In this document: positions 45,052 through 54,132 of the stretch, piece after piece
How positions within the stretch are numbered: the first letter of the stretch is position 1
Layout: every line of letters starts with the position of its first letter
NCBI GenBank assembly: GCA_038561985.1
Contig: CP073276.1
Location: 2,232,001-2,296,000, forward strand
From: Petrimonas sulfuriphila
GTDB taxonomy: Bacteria > Bacteroidota > Bacteroidia > Bacteroidales > Dysgonomonadaceae
Direction of reading: 5' to 3'
DNA: 64,000 bases
The notes under the pieces: generated by a model
What the model was told of the DNA's origin: nothing
The model's input: the letters and a program-made list of their open reading frames with translations, nothing else
The model's database searches: none
Position numbers and translations under genes: made by a program

Positions 45052-45921
45052 ATGAAAATTGCACTGTTTGGGAGCACTTTTCCCGAGTATACCCCCCAAG
45101 CCGAATCTCAAATGATTAAAGTTTGTGAGGCGGTGAAGCAATATCCGGTTGAGCTCTATTTGTCTGATACCTTATTCTACTCGGTATCGCGATTTACACA
45201 AGATACCCTCCGTCCGTTGTGTTTACTTTTCGATGAACTACCCCCTGTAGATCTCGCGTTAAGCGTAGGTGGAGACGGTACTTTCCTGCGAACGGCAGCT
45301 GTTGTAGGTAACTCAGACATTCCTGTTTTAGGTATAAACACCGGAAGGCTAGGTTTTCTTGCTGATGTTAACTTTAGTGATTTAAAAGAAACGCTTCATG
45401 AGATTTTTACCGGTGAATATGAGATTGAAGAACGATCTCTGCTTGAAATAGCTGTGGATGAACCGAATCGTGCCTTGAACGAAGTGGCAATACTAAAACA
45501 AGACACAGCGTCGATGCTCACTATTCATACATATATAAACAACGATTTTCTCACGTCTTATCAGGCCGATGGCCTAGTTGTTGCTACACCAACAGGTTCA
45601 ACAGCCTATTCACTCAGCGTTGGTGGGCCAATACTTGTTCCAAGCTCTCCAAGTTTTGTCTTGTCGCCTATTGCTCCCCACAATTTGACATCAAGGCCGT
45701 TAATCGTACAGGACGATGCAAAGATCAAACTAAGAATAGAAAGCCGAAGCAACAGTTTTCTGGTTTCCCTGGACGGTCAGTCACAAGTTTGTCATGTGAG
45801 AACCGAAATTGAAGTGAAAAAAGCAGACTATATGCTCAAGGTGGTAAAGCGCAAAGGGCATACTTTTTACGAAACGCTACGCGATAAACTGATGTGGGGC
45901 GTGGACGTAAGGAGAAAATAA
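45052..45921 (+). CDS. nadK: NAD kinase
   Basis: NadK phosphorylates NAD to NADP. The 289-residue protein has the diagnostic GGDGTFLRTAA motif, GINTGRLGFLADV, the NE-VAI motif (LNEVAILKQD), and VVATPTGSTAYSLSVGGPI. It is convergent with the oadG/oadB genes; its stop is 22 nt from theirs. Confidence 0.97.
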   Translation: MKIALFGSTFPEYTPQAESQMIKVCEAVKQYPVELYLSDTLFYSVSRFTQDTLRPLCLLFDELPPVDLALSVGGDGTFLRTAAVVGNSDIPVLGINTGRLGFLADVNFSDLKETLHEIFTGEYEIEERSLLEIAVDEPNRALNEVAILKQDTASMLTIHTYINNDFLTSYQADGLVVATPTGSTAYSLSVGGPILVPSSPSFVLSPIAPHNLTSRPLIVQDDAKIKLRIESRSNSFLVSLDGQSQVCHVRTEIEVKKADYMLKVVKRKGHTFYETLRDKLMWGVDVRRK

Positions 45922-45942
45922 CGATGAAGCGATGCGATTGGC

Positions 45943-46083
45943 TTACTCCTCCGGTTTTACCTCTTCAAAGGGCAAGAGTTTATCCAGCCCAATGATCAGC
46001 AGATAAAAGATAGCCATAAAAACAAAAATCCCCGTTATGCCTATTCCGGCAATCAATAAAGTAGTTTCTATTGTAGATGTCAT
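45943..46083 (-). CDS. Small OadG-like membrane subunit, 46 residues
   Basis: This short gene encodes 46 residues: a few polar residues, one transmembrane helix (LLIAGIGITGIFVFMAIFYL) and an acidic tail ending FEEVKPEE. It resembles the minimal OadG gamma subunit of sodium-pumping decarboxylases and lies 67 nt downstream of an oadB gene, consistent with a beta-gamma pair. Its small size makes it easy to miss in annotation. Confidence 0.7.
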   Translation of the reverse strand: MTSTIETTLLIAGIGITGIFVFMAIFYLLIIGLDKLLPFEEVKPEE

Positions 46084-46150
46084 AATGTTTTATGTTTAGT
46101 TTTTGATATTGGGTGCTGAGTGCTACAGGAGAATCATTTTACACCCTGAT

Positions 46151-47308
46151 TCACGCAAACAGCGGGACCAGCGTTAAAATAATACCTCCGGCAACAACCG
46201 ATCCGATTTGTCCGCCCACATTGGCGCTGATAGCCGGCATGAGCAGGTAATTATACGGATCTTCTTTCTGTCCCATTTGGTGGATAACGCGTGCCGACAT
46301 TGGGAACGCAGAAATACCACAGGCGCCTATCATGGGATTGATTTTGTTACCCTCCTTACGGAAAAGATTGAGGAATTTTGCAAAAATTACTCCGCCGAAC
46401 GTGTCGAAGACAAAGGCAAATAATCCCAGTGCAATGATTAGTAATGTGTCAACGCGGACGAAGCGGTCGGAAGTCATGGTGCTGGCAATAGTGATTCCCA
46501 ACAATATGGTGACTAAACTGGCCAATTCGTTTTGAGCAGAGAGCGACAATTTATTTAATACTCCGCACTCCCGGATTAGGTTGCCAAACATCAGAAAACC
46601 GATCAACGCCAATGATGATGGAGCTATAATACCGGCAACAATCGTAACAACTATAGGAAAAGCAATCAGCGCTTTTTTCGAGATCCTCTTATTGGCGTGT
46701 CCGGTCCCCGACATTCTTATCAAGCGTTCTTTTTTTGATGTCAGCAATCGGATGACCGGCGGTTGAATAATAGGAACCAGCGCCATGTAAGAATAGGCAG
46801 CAACAGAAATAGGTCCCAATAAGTTGGGAGCAAACCTGGAGGCAACTACGATGGAGGTTGGACCGTCAGCCGCACCGATAATACCGATAGAGGCGGCTTC
46901 TCTCAAGTCATAACCGAGAAAAGAAGCCAGGACCATGGTCATGAAAATACCAAACTGTGCTGCCGCTCCGAACAAAAGTAACGAGGGGCTCCTGAACAGC
47001 GGTGAGAAATCGATCATGGCTCCGATAGCGATGAAAATTAGCAAGGGAAATATTTCCGTTGCTATCCCTGCCTGAAAGAAAATGTTGAGAACACCCTCTA
47101 CTGCTTCTCCCGTAGCAGGATCAATCTGCGTGATAGCCGACGATAGTGGAATATTCACCAAAATAGCCCCGAATCCCATTGGCAGGAGTAGCGTGGGTTC
47201 ATAATTCTTGGCAATAGCCAAATAGATGAGAATCAGTCCGATGGTTATCATAACCAGGTCTTGCCATGTCATTCCTGCGACAGCAGGCATCAGTTGTTCA
47301 AATCCCAT
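46151..47308 (-). CDS. Sodium-translocating decarboxylase beta subunit, second copy
   Basis: The 385-residue multi-pass membrane protein has the beta-subunit hallmarks: GIIGAADGPTSIVVASRFAP with the Na+-site Asp, SYMALVPIIQPPVIRLLT, and a C-terminal MGACGISAFPMSARV and ISANVGGQIGSVVAGG. It is a diverged paralogue of the gene at 47458. It has its own -7 box at 47358 and is separated from the upstream copy by a hairpin terminator, so it may be expressed separately with the small gamma subunit. Confidence 0.93.
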   Translation of the reverse strand: MGFEQLMPAVAGMTWQDLVMITIGLILIYLAIAKNYEPTLLLPMGFGAILVNIPLSSAITQIDPATGEAVEGVLNIFFQAGIATEIFPLLIFIAIGAMIDFSPLFRSPSLLLFGAAAQFGIFMTMVLASFLGYDLREAASIGIIGAADGPTSIVVASRFAPNLLGPISVAAYSYMALVPIIQPPVIRLLTSKKERLIRMSGTGHANKRISKKALIAFPIVVTIVAGIIAPSSLALIGFLMFGNLIRECGVLNKLSLSAQNELASLVTILLGITIASTMTSDRFVRVDTLLIIALGLFAFVFDTFGGVIFAKFLNLFRKEGNKINPMIGACGISAFPMSARVIHQMGQKEDPYNYLLMPAISANVGGQIGSVVAGGIILTLVPLFA

Positions 47309-47357
47309 AGTTTTCCGTTTTTTAGCGTATATTCATGTTGGTTGAAATATACCGGTG

Positions 47358-47365
47358 CAAAAGTA
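47358..47365 (-). promoter_or_regulatory. -7 box of the second decarboxylase beta subunit gene
   Basis: On the minus strand TACTTTTG matches TAnnTTTG about 50 nt upstream of the ATG at 47308. No TTTG is seen at the -33 position. Confidence 0.55.
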
Positions 47366-47400
47366 AGGTATATTTTTCAGTATTTATAAATTTTGAAACA

Positions 47401-47427
47401 AGGGCATTGCCTTACGGCAACACCCTT
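47401..47427 (-). terminator. Terminator between the two beta subunit genes
   Basis: On the minus strand GGGTGTTGCC, loop GTAA, GGCAATGCCC forms a 10-bp stem with two G-T pairs, followed by TTGTTTC. It probably ends the methylmalonyl-CoA decarboxylase operon. Confidence 0.65.
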
Positions 47428-47457
47428 TATCAGACTGTCAGGGTTTAATGCCTGATA

Positions 47458-48615
47458 TTAATACAAGAAGCCAAGCATAATACCGGCAGCAACAGCAGAA
47501 CCGATAACTCCGGCAACGTTGGGACCCATGGCATGCATGAGTAAGTAATTCGTGTTGTCGTATTCAAGCCCCACAATCTGTGAGATACGTGCCGAGTCTG
47601 GAACGGCAGATACTCCTGAATTGCCAATAAGCGGATTGATCTTGTTGCCTTTTTTCAAGAATAAGTTGAAAAATTTAACAAAAAGTACTCCTGCACAGGT
47701 GGCTACCACAAAGGAGAAAGCGCCAATAATAAAAATCTTTACAGATTCGGGACGTAGGAACGTGGTGGCTTGTGTGGATGCCCCCACTGTTAATCCCAAT
47801 AAGATGGTAATTGTGTCGATCAGCGGACCCCGGGCCGTTTCAGCCAAACGGCGTGTTACTCCCGATTCTTTCAGCAGGTTGCCGAAAAAGAGCATACCCA
47901 ATAAGGGAAGTCCGGAAGGCACCAGGAAAGTGGTCAGCAACAGGCCGACTATGGGGAACAATATTTTTTCGGTTTGCGACACCACACGGGGTGTTTTCAT
48001 CCTGATAACCCTTTCTTTTTTGGTGGTAAGCAATTTCATAAAAGGGGGTTGAATCACCGGAACCAACGCCATATAGGAATATGCCGATATGGCTACTGCG
48101 CCCAGGAGTTGTGGAGCCAGTTTCGATGTAAGGAAGATAGCCGTTGGACCGTCTGCCCCGCCGATAATACCGATGGAGCCTGCTTCGTTGGGTGCAAATC
48201 CCCACATTAGCGCTGCAATGTAAGCCCCGAAAATCCCGAACTGACAGGCTGCACCTATGAGGAAAAGTTTTGGATTTGCGATCAGTGACGAGAAGTCGGT
48301 CATAGCCCCGATCCCCATAAAGATAAGCGGAGGATACCAGCCTTGTACAACGCCTTGATACAGAATATTAAGTACAGAACCCTCTTCGTAGATCCCTACT
48401 TGCAAGCCGGCTGCCTCATTGAACGGGATGTTCCCGATAAGAATACCAAAACCGATAGGTATTAACAGCAACGGTTCGTATTCTTTTGCAATAGCCAGGT
48501 AAATAAAGATTAAGCCAACCAGAATCATGATGATGTGCCCGGAACTGGCATTGGCCATTCCGGTATAGTCCCAAAATGTTTTCAGGTTGTCACCCAAAGT
48601 CAAAAGTGTATTCAT
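47458..48615 (-). CDS. Sodium-translocating decarboxylase beta subunit, operon copy
   Basis: The 385-residue membrane protein couples decarboxylation to sodium export. It has GIIGGADGPTAIFLTSKLAP, SYMALVPVIQPPFMKLLTTKKER, GNSGVSAVPDSARI and a C-terminal MGPNVAGVIGSAVAAG. It follows the biotin carrier gene by 10 nt and is therefore the beta subunit of the mmdA operon. Function as methylmalonyl-CoA rather than oxaloacetate decarboxylase is inferred from the neighbouring mce and mmdA. Confidence 0.94.
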   Translation of the reverse strand: MNTLLTLGDNLKTFWDYTGMANASSGHIIMILVGLIFIYLAIAKEYEPLLLIPIGFGILIGNIPFNEAAGLQVGIYEEGSVLNILYQGVVQGWYPPLIFMGIGAMTDFSSLIANPKLFLIGAACQFGIFGAYIAALMWGFAPNEAGSIGIIGGADGPTAIFLTSKLAPQLLGAVAISAYSYMALVPVIQPPFMKLLTTKKERVIRMKTPRVVSQTEKILFPIVGLLLTTFLVPSGLPLLGMLFFGNLLKESGVTRRLAETARGPLIDTITILLGLTVGASTQATTFLRPESVKIFIIGAFSFVVATCAGVLFVKFFNLFLKKGNKINPLIGNSGVSAVPDSARISQIVGLEYDNTNYLLMHAMGPNVAGVIGSAVAAGIMLGFLY

Positions 48616-48625
48616 TTTCTCTTTT

Positions 48626-49063
48626 TTATTCTATGGTTACTAATTCGGCTCCTTCAAGTACAGAGTCTCCTTTGTTAACCAAGATCCCTGTTATCTTTCC
48701 GTTGGCGTTTGACAAGATGTTGTTTTCCATTTTCATGGCTTCCAGAATCATGATGGTTTGTCCTTTCTTTACCGTATCCCCTACCTGGCAGCGAATATCG
48801 AGAATAATTCCCGGAAGCGGAGACTGTATGGTGTTTTTTCCAGTTGCTTCTTTAGGCCTTGTAACAAGCGGAGTAGAGGTCGTTTGTGGAGTAGGCGTAG
48901 TAATGGCTTGTTTTTTAATTTTTGAGAGCGGTTTACTTTCCTTTTTTTCCAATTCTACTTTATACGGAGTTCCGTTCACTTCAAGTTCAACGACAGAACT
49001 ATCGGTACTGTTAATAATCACACGGTAGGGAGCGCCGTTAATTTTATAATTAAATTCTTTCAT
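48626..49063 (-). CDS. Biotin carboxyl carrier subunit of the decarboxylase
   Basis: From ATG 49063 (MKEFNYKINGAPYRVII) the protein has 145 residues; an in-frame start at 49204 would add an unrelated stretch overlapping the neighbour. A Pro/Thr-rich linker (about 55-75) joins the N-terminal segment to the biotinyl domain with PLPGIILDIRCQVGDTVKKG and the biotinylation motif EAMKMEN. It carries CO2 between MmdA and the beta subunit. Confidence 0.94.
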   Translation of the reverse strand: MKEFNYKINGAPYRVIINSTDSSVVELEVNGTPYKVELEKKESKPLSKIKKQAITTPTPQTTSTPLVTRPKEATGKNTIQSPLPGIILDIRCQVGDTVKKGQTIMILEAMKMENNILSNANGKITGILVNKGDSVLEGAELVTIE

Positions 49064-49106
49064 AAGGAATATTTCTTTCTGTGTAATGTGTAAATGGATT
49101 AATGAA

Positions 49107-50015
49107 TTATCTGCGGGGATCCTGACGCAAGGTGTATAATTTGGAACTCCAGGGAGAGTATTTGCGTCGGACTTCGCTGATGGTAAGGATGGTACTTTCA
49201 ACATCGTGAACGTCCTGATTCAGCTCATGAATTGCAGCGGATATTGCGGCCAGTACTTCTCCAGTAAGCAAACTCTCGCCCCGCACTGCCGATAGTGTCC
49301 CCGCACTAGCAACACGTTTATGCGAAATGTTTTTCGCTGTGTTTCCAATTGCCTTGAAGATAAGATACAGCAAGATCAGTCCCAGGAAAACCACCAACAT
49401 CGAGGTAATGGTTATGGTTACCCCAATAGGATCGTTCTCCTGTAGTGAAACCACTTTTGGATTTTCTTCCAGAACAGCATTGTTGCTGCTTGGGGTTATT
49501 CGTTCAAGCTGAGTGGCCAGAGGTGTATTGCTGTTTTTATCGAACTTGATGCCGTCGTCAGGATAACCATAAGTCTTGTCAGCGGGCAATCCAGCAGGAA
49601 TTATTATTTCATCCAGTAATGTTTTTCCGTCATTTTCATACAATGCGATATAATTGTCTTTACTCGGATCAAGCTTGAAATTCACGTGGAAGGTTCCGTT
49701 AAAAGGCTCGTTGTCTGCCCAGAACAGTGCATGCTGTCGGGGTGGAATTTTTGTGAGAACATCACCCCGCGGAATTGGATATTTTTTCGGATTGTTGGGA
49801 TCATCGGTAAGATATCTTCCACCCAGATCCTGCGTTTTATACGTGTTGTTGAATATCTCGATCCATCCGTTTCGTTGACCGAAGTCGTCCATGTACCCTG
49901 TTTGGTTATCCACCATAACTTCATTGATCACCCAACGCGGATTTTCATCTTTTATGGTACAACTCACAAGAAGTATCAATGCAGACAAAAACAACAGTTG
50001 TTTTAAATTATTCAT
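49107..50015 (-). CDS. Lamin-tail domain / OadG gamma-subunit fusion lipoprotein
   Basis: The 302-residue protein begins with a lipoprotein signal (LFLSALILLVSC, Cys near 19), then a lamin-tail-like domain (VINEVMVDNQTGYMDDFGQRNGWIEIFNN, in two parts, and LGGRYLTDDPNNPKKYPIP). A transmembrane helix (about residues 200-222) and a cytoplasmic OadG-like tail with AAISAAIHELNQDVHDVES and SPWSSKLYTLRQDPRR follow. It sits between mmdA and the biotin carrier, where a gamma subunit belongs. The outside-facing domain is a Bacteroidales feature of unknown purpose. Confidence 0.85.
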   Translation of the reverse strand: MNNLKQLLFLSALILLVSCTIKDENPRWVINEVMVDNQTGYMDDFGQRNGWIEIFNNTYKTQDLGGRYLTDDPNNPKKYPIPRGDVLTKIPPRQHALFWADNEPFNGTFHVNFKLDPSKDNYIALYENDGKTLLDEIIIPAGLPADKTYGYPDDGIKFDKNSNTPLATQLERITPSSNNAVLEENPKVVSLQENDPIGVTITITSMLVVFLGLILLYLIFKAIGNTAKNISHKRVASAGTLSAVRGESLLTGEVLAAISAAIHELNQDVHDVESTILTISEVRRKYSPWSSKLYTLRQDPRR

Positions 50016-50026
50016 ACTTATGTAAA

Positions 50027-51589
50027 TTATAGCGGTAAATTATCGTGTTTTTTGGGAGGATTGGTCAGCTTTTTGGTTTGCAATTGCTGTAGTGCCCTGA
50101 TCACACGGAAACGGGTATTTCTCGGTTCTATCACATCATCGATATAGCCGTAACGGGCTGCTTCATACGGGTTGGTAAACAAGTCGTTGTATTCTTTTTT
50201 CTTTTCTTCCAACACGACAGCCAGTTTTTCGGGGTCCTTTTCGGCAGCAATTTCCTTGCTGTAAAGAACCTCTACAGCTCCTTCGGCACCCATCACAGCG
50301 ATTTCTGCACTTGGCCAAGCATAGTTAATATCACCGCGAAGTTGCTTGCAGCTCATGACTATATGTGCTCCTCCGTACGACTTACGCAGTGTGACGGTCA
50401 CTTTCGGAACAGTGGCTTCACCGTATGCGTATAGCAGCTTTGCACCGTGAGTGATTACGCCGCCATATTCCTGACCGGTACCAGGAAGGAAACCGGGAAC
50501 GTCAACCAGCGAAACAATGGGAATGTTGAAAGCATCACAGAAACGGACAAACCTGGCTGCCTTGCGTGAAGCGTTAATGTCGAGAACCCCTGCCAAAAAC
50601 TTGGGTTGGTTTGCTACAATACCTACCGATTGACCGTTGAAACGAGCGAAACCCACGATGATGTTTTTTGCATAGTCAGCATGCACCTCCAGAAATTCTC
50701 CACTGTCGACAATGGCTCCAATAATTTCGTACATGTCGTAGGGTTTGTTGGCACTGTCTGGGATAATTTCGTTCAGGCCGTCCTCCAACCTGTCGATCGG
50801 GTCGGAGCTTTTAAATACCGGCGGTTCCTCCAGGTTATTCTGAGGAATGTACGACAACAGTTTCTGAATCATCTGTATAGCATCCTCTTCGGTCTGAGCG
50901 GAGAAATGGGCCACGCCCGATTTGGAAGTATGCACCGAAGCGCCACCCAGTTGTTCCTGTGTAACATCTTCTCCGGTAACGGTTTTTACCACTTTGGGAC
51001 CGGTAAGGAACATGTAGGAAGTTCCCTGGGTCATGATGTTGAAGTCAGTAAGAGCAGGGGAATATACGGCACCTCCTGCACAGGGACCGAAGATACCTGA
51101 AATCTGTGGAATCACTCCCGACGCTAAAATGTTACGTTGGAAAATCTCGGCATAACCTGCCAGTGCATTAATTCCCTCCTGAATGCGTGCACCTCCGGAG
51201 TCGTTGATACCGATAAGAGGGGCACCCATTTTCATAGCCTGATCCATTACTTTGCAAATTTTTTGCGATTGCATTTCGGATAGCGAACCGCCAGAAACGG
51301 TAAAGTCCTGGGCAAAAACATAAACCAGGCGTCCTTGGATAGTGCCGTATCCGGTAACAACTCCGTCGCCAAGGAATTTGGTTTTTTCCATGCCGAAGTT
51401 GTGACAACGGTGTTCCACAAACATGTCGAATTCTTCAAAACTTCCTTCGTCAAGAAGCATGGCCAGACGTTCGCGAGCTGTGTATTTACCTTTTAGGTGC
51501 TGAGACTCGATTCTTTTCTCACCACCACCTAAGCGAGCTTTTTCTCGTAATTGAATAAGCTCTTTAACTTTTTCGAGTTGGATGCTCAT
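50027..51589 (-). CDS. mmdA: Methylmalonyl-CoA decarboxylase alpha / acyl-CoA carboxyltransferase subunit
   Basis: The 520-residue carboxyltransferase moves the carboxyl group from (S)-methylmalonyl-CoA to biotin, giving propionyl-CoA in the succinate-propionate pathway. Motifs include [67 protein letters not shown] and [16 protein letters not shown]. It follows mce by 82 nt and precedes the other decarboxylase subunits. A propionyl-CoA carboxylase role is possible by homology; the oadB/oadG neighbours favour decarboxylation. Confidence 0.95.
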   Translation of the reverse strand: MSIQLEKVKELIQLREKARLGGGEKRIESQHLKGKYTARERLAMLLDEGSFEEFDMFVEHRCHNFGMEKTKFLGDGVVTGYGTIQGRLVYVFAQDFTVSGGSLSEMQSQKICKVMDQAMKMGAPLIGINDSGGARIQEGINALAGYAEIFQRNILASGVIPQISGIFGPCAGGAVYSPALTDFNIMTQGTSYMFLTGPKVVKTVTGEDVTQEQLGGASVHTSKSGVAHFSAQTEEDAIQMIQKLLSYIPQNNLEEPPVFKSSDPIDRLEDGLNEIIPDSANKPYDMYEIIGAIVDSGEFLEVHADYAKNIIVGFARFNGQSVGIVANQPKFLAGVLDINASRKAARFVRFCDAFNIPIVSLVDVPGFLPGTGQEYGGVITHGAKLLYAYGEATVPKVTVTLRKSYGGAHIVMSCKQLRGDINYAWPSAEIAVMGAEGAVEVLYSKEIAAEKDPEKLAVVLEEKKKEYNDLFTNPYEAARYGYIDDVIEPRNTRFRVIRALQQLQTKKLTNPPKKHDNLPL

Positions 51590-51671
51590 AAGATTATAAT
51601 TTGTTATGAATTAAATTTTTGTTTTATTGTTACATCGATAGCCTCCTCAAATCACTATCGAGGTTGGTCAT

Positions 51672-52076
51672 CTACGGATGCTCGCACAATTCGGTCAATA
51701 CGCTACCGGTTGATTTGGGATGTAAAAAAGCAATGTTCAGTCCTTCGGCGCCGGCACGGGGTTGCGTATCGATAAGGCGTACGCCTTTTGCTTCAATTTC
51801 CCGGAGAGACTCACCCAGGTTTTTAGTGGCAAAAGCGATGTGATGAATACCTTCACCTCTTTTTTCAATGAATTTGGCAATGGTACTTTCTTCGCTGGTA
51901 GGTTCCAATAGTTCTATTTTTGTTTGGCCGATCATAAAAAAGGCCGTTTTTACTTTTTGGTCTTCAACCGTTTCGATGTTGTAGCATTTTAGACCAAGAA
52001 CTCCTTCATAATAAGGAAGTTGTTCTTCAATGTTTTTTACAGCAATGCCGATGTGTTCAATGTGTGTTAATTCCAT
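51672..52076 (-). CDS. mce: Methylmalonyl-CoA epimerase
   Basis: The 134-residue vicinal-oxygen-chelate protein interconverts (R)- and (S)-methylmalonyl-CoA, supplying MmdA. Metal-binding His and Glu lie in LTHIEHIGIAVKN, KIELLEPT and EGIHHIAFATKN. It is the first gene of the decarboxylase operon, with a TAnnTTTG box at 52111. Confidence 0.96.
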   Translation of the reverse strand: MELTHIEHIGIAVKNIEEQLPYYEGVLGLKCYNIETVEDQKVKTAFFMIGQTKIELLEPTSEESTIAKFIEKRGEGIHHIAFATKNLGESLREIEAKGVRLIDTQPRAGAEGLNIAFLHPKSTGSVLTELCEHP

Positions 52077-52110
52077 ATTACTTAATTAAGTGATTATTTT
52101 TTTAAAAATG

Positions 52111-52118
52111 CAAAGGTA
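52111..52118 (-). promoter_or_regulatory. -7 box of the mce-mmdA operon
   Basis: On the minus strand TACCTTTG matches TAnnTTTG 34 nt upstream of the mce ATG. The -33 region is AT-rich, without a clear TTTG. Confidence 0.6.
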
Positions 52119-52157
52119 AGACTTTTAAGTTGTATGATAAAATTTATTTTTTTCGTT

Positions 52158-53141
52158 TTAAATGGAAGAAATTTCAAGTACTTCGAGTAGTTCAGGACTG
52201 ATTTCCCGATCTTTTTTTATGGCACGTTTAAACGGTACATAGTCGATTTCGTTTTCACGAATACCGATCATTACATTGCGTTGATTTTCCAGCAACGCCT
52301 GGATGGCTGCTATGCCCATCCTGCTTGCCAGGATACGGTCCTGTGCCGTGGGTGAACCTCCACGTTGCAAATGTCCTAAAATGGAGACGCGCACATCGTA
52401 CTGAGGATACTGTTTTTTTACCCTCTCAGCCAGGTTCATCGCGCCACCTGTAATTTCACTTTCAGTAACAAGAACCATGCTGCTGCTTTTCGATTTTCGG
52501 AAACCCTGATCGATAAGTTCCGCCAACTGGTCTTTCTCCATGCTTATTTCAGGGATTATGGCGGCTTCCGCCCCCGAGGCTATAGCGCTGTTGAGTGCCA
52601 GATAGCCACAATTACGTCCCATCACTTCCACAAAGAAGAGTCGTTCGTGGGATGTGGCTGTATCGCGAATTTTATCCATCGATTGCATAATGGTATTTAG
52701 GGCAGTATCGTAACCAATGGTGGTGTCGGTTCCGTTCAGGTCGTTATCAATGGTTCCTGGCAACCCAACAATCGGAATATTGTATTCATTGGCAAATACT
52801 CCGGCACCAGTCAGTGATCCGTCGCCGCCGATGACCACAAGCGCATCTATTCCGTGTCGTTGCATGTTTTCGTAAGCTGTCTTTCTTCCGGCTTCAGTCA
52901 TAAACTCCTCACATCGGGCAGTCTTAAGTATTGTTCCGCCCTGTTGGATTATATTGCTTACGCTGTTGGTCTTAAACTCTTCTATTTCGTTGCTAATAAG
53001 TCCCTTATAGCCTCTGTAGATGCCAAAAACGCGCATACCGTTGAAAATTGCAGCGCGCGTTACAGCGCGGATGGCAGCATTCATGCCCGGTGCATCTCCT
53101 CCGGAAGTAAGTACGCCGATGCTTTTTACATTTGAATCCAT
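52158..53141 (-). CDS. pfkA: ATP-dependent 6-phosphofructokinase
   Basis: The 327-residue enzyme commits fructose 6-phosphate to glycolysis. Motifs include [19 protein letters not shown], the [11 protein letters not shown] site with Gly after GDGS typical of ATP- rather than pyrophosphate-users, [12 protein letters not shown] with the catalytic Asp, and the [14 protein letters not shown]-terminal motif. A consensus promoter precedes it. Confidence 0.96.
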   Translation of the reverse strand: MDSNVKSIGVLTSGGDAPGMNAAIRAVTRAAIFNGMRVFGIYRGYKGLISNEIEEFKTNSVSNIIQQGGTILKTARCEEFMTEAGRKTAYENMQRHGIDALVVIGGDGSLTGAGVFANEYNIPIVGLPGTIDNDLNGTDTTIGYDTALNTIMQSMDKIRDTATSHERLFFVEVMGRNCGYLALNSAIASGAEAAIIPEISMEKDQLAELIDQGFRKSKSSSMVLVTESEITGGAMNLAERVKKQYPQYDVRVSILGHLQRGGSPTAQDRILASRMGIAAIQALLENQRNVMIGIRENEIDYVPFKRAIKKDREISPELLEVLEISSI

Positions 53142-53194
53142 TTCGAAAATTAGTTCTTTTTTTAAAATTGGTTGAACCTGAATACAATCGGCTG

Positions 53195-53226
53195 CAAAGG
53201 TAATTTTTTTTTAGGAGGCGCACAAA
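53195..53226 (-). promoter_or_regulatory. pfkA promoter
   Basis: On the minus strand TTTG (53226-53223), 20 nt, TACCTTTG (53202-53195) fits the Bacteroidota consensus. It abuts the ispH terminator, giving clean separation of the two units. Confidence 0.75.
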
Positions 53227-53227
53227 A

Positions 53228-53253
53228 AAAAGCTGCTTTAAAAAGCAGCTTTT
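53228..53253 (-). terminator. ispH terminator overlapping its stop codon
   Basis: On the minus strand GCTGCTTTTTAAAGCAGC is a hairpin followed by TTTTTTTT. The last codons and stop of ispH (ending at 53238) lie inside the stem-loop. Confidence 0.85.
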
Positions 53254-54131
53254 TCAACTTTCATTTCCGGTATAAGCTCCGATATTTTTTTTGCGACAAC
53301 CTCCATCTGCCACATGGGTGTTGAGGTAGCTCCACAAATGCCGATGCTGATGTCATCCCGTATCCATTCCGTATCCAGTTGGTCAGGATGATGGATCAAG
53401 TGTGAGTTCCGGTTGTACTTTTCACATTCGGCAAAAAGGACTTTTCCGTTGGAACTTTTTTCTCCTGCGATAAAAATAACGAGGTCGTGATTCTTAGCAA
53501 ATTCTTGCATGTTGGGTACGCGATTGGAAACCTGACGACAAATGGTATCATAAAATTCAAATGTGGCACCATTTTTCATCCGTTCTTTTATCAATTCCCC
53601 TATTTCCTGAAATCCGTCCAGCGGTTTCGTCGTTTGTGAAAAGAGGCTTATGTCGCGTGAGAAGTCGAGTTTGTCTATGTCTTCTTTCTTTTCGATTACT
53701 ATGGCTGATTCATCGGTCTGTCCCATCAATCCATTTACCTCGGCATGGCCTTTTTTTCCGAATATCACTATTTGTCCATCTTCATTTTGTTTGGTGATAA
53801 ATTTCTTTTTGATTCGTTTTTGCAACCCAAGAACGACCGGACAGGATGCGTCAATCAATTCTATATTGTTTTCTTTTGCTATTTGGTAAGTGCTTGGGGG
53901 CTCCCCGTGGGCGCGAAGCAGAACGCGGACATCCCTGAGTTTTTTAAATTCATCGTGGTTGATGGTAATCAATCCCATTTTGGCGAGACGCTCCACTTCA
54001 ATGTTATTGTGAACGATATCGCCTAAACAGTAAAGAGTTCCGCCTTTTTTCAGTTCTTCCTCGGCTTTGCTGATAGCTTTGGCTACCCCAAAACAGCAGC
54101 CGGACTGCTTGTCTATCTCAATTTTACTCAT
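53238..54131 (-). CDS. ispH: 4-Hydroxy-3-methylbut-2-enyl diphosphate reductase
   Basis: IspH makes IPP and DMAPP in the last step of the MEP pathway. The 297-residue Fe-S enzyme has the cysteines in SGCCFGVAKAI, DASCPVV and FYDTICRQVSNR, with the LLRAHGEPP and GATSTPMWQM motifs. The ATG is 1 nt after the cmk stop, so cmk-ispH is an operon. Confidence 0.96.
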   Translation of the reverse strand: MSKIEIDKQSGCCFGVAKAISKAEEELKKGGTLYCLGDIVHNNIEVERLAKMGLITINHDEFKKLRDVRVLLRAHGEPPSTYQIAKENNIELIDASCPVVLGLQKRIKKKFITKQNEDGQIVIFGKKGHAEVNGLMGQTDESAIVIEKKEDIDKLDFSRDISLFSQTTKPLDGFQEIGELIKERMKNGATFEFYDTICRQVSNRVPNMQEFAKNHDLVIFIAGEKSSNGKVLFAECEKYNRNSHLIHHPDQLDTEWIRDDISIGICGATSTPMWQMEVVAKKISELIPEMKVEKAAF

Positions 54132-54132
54132 T

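Noticed and set aside
46151-48615. The two decarboxylase beta genes as an assembly duplication
   Set aside because: They differ throughout at protein level and have different flanks, promoter and terminator, so they are true paralogues.
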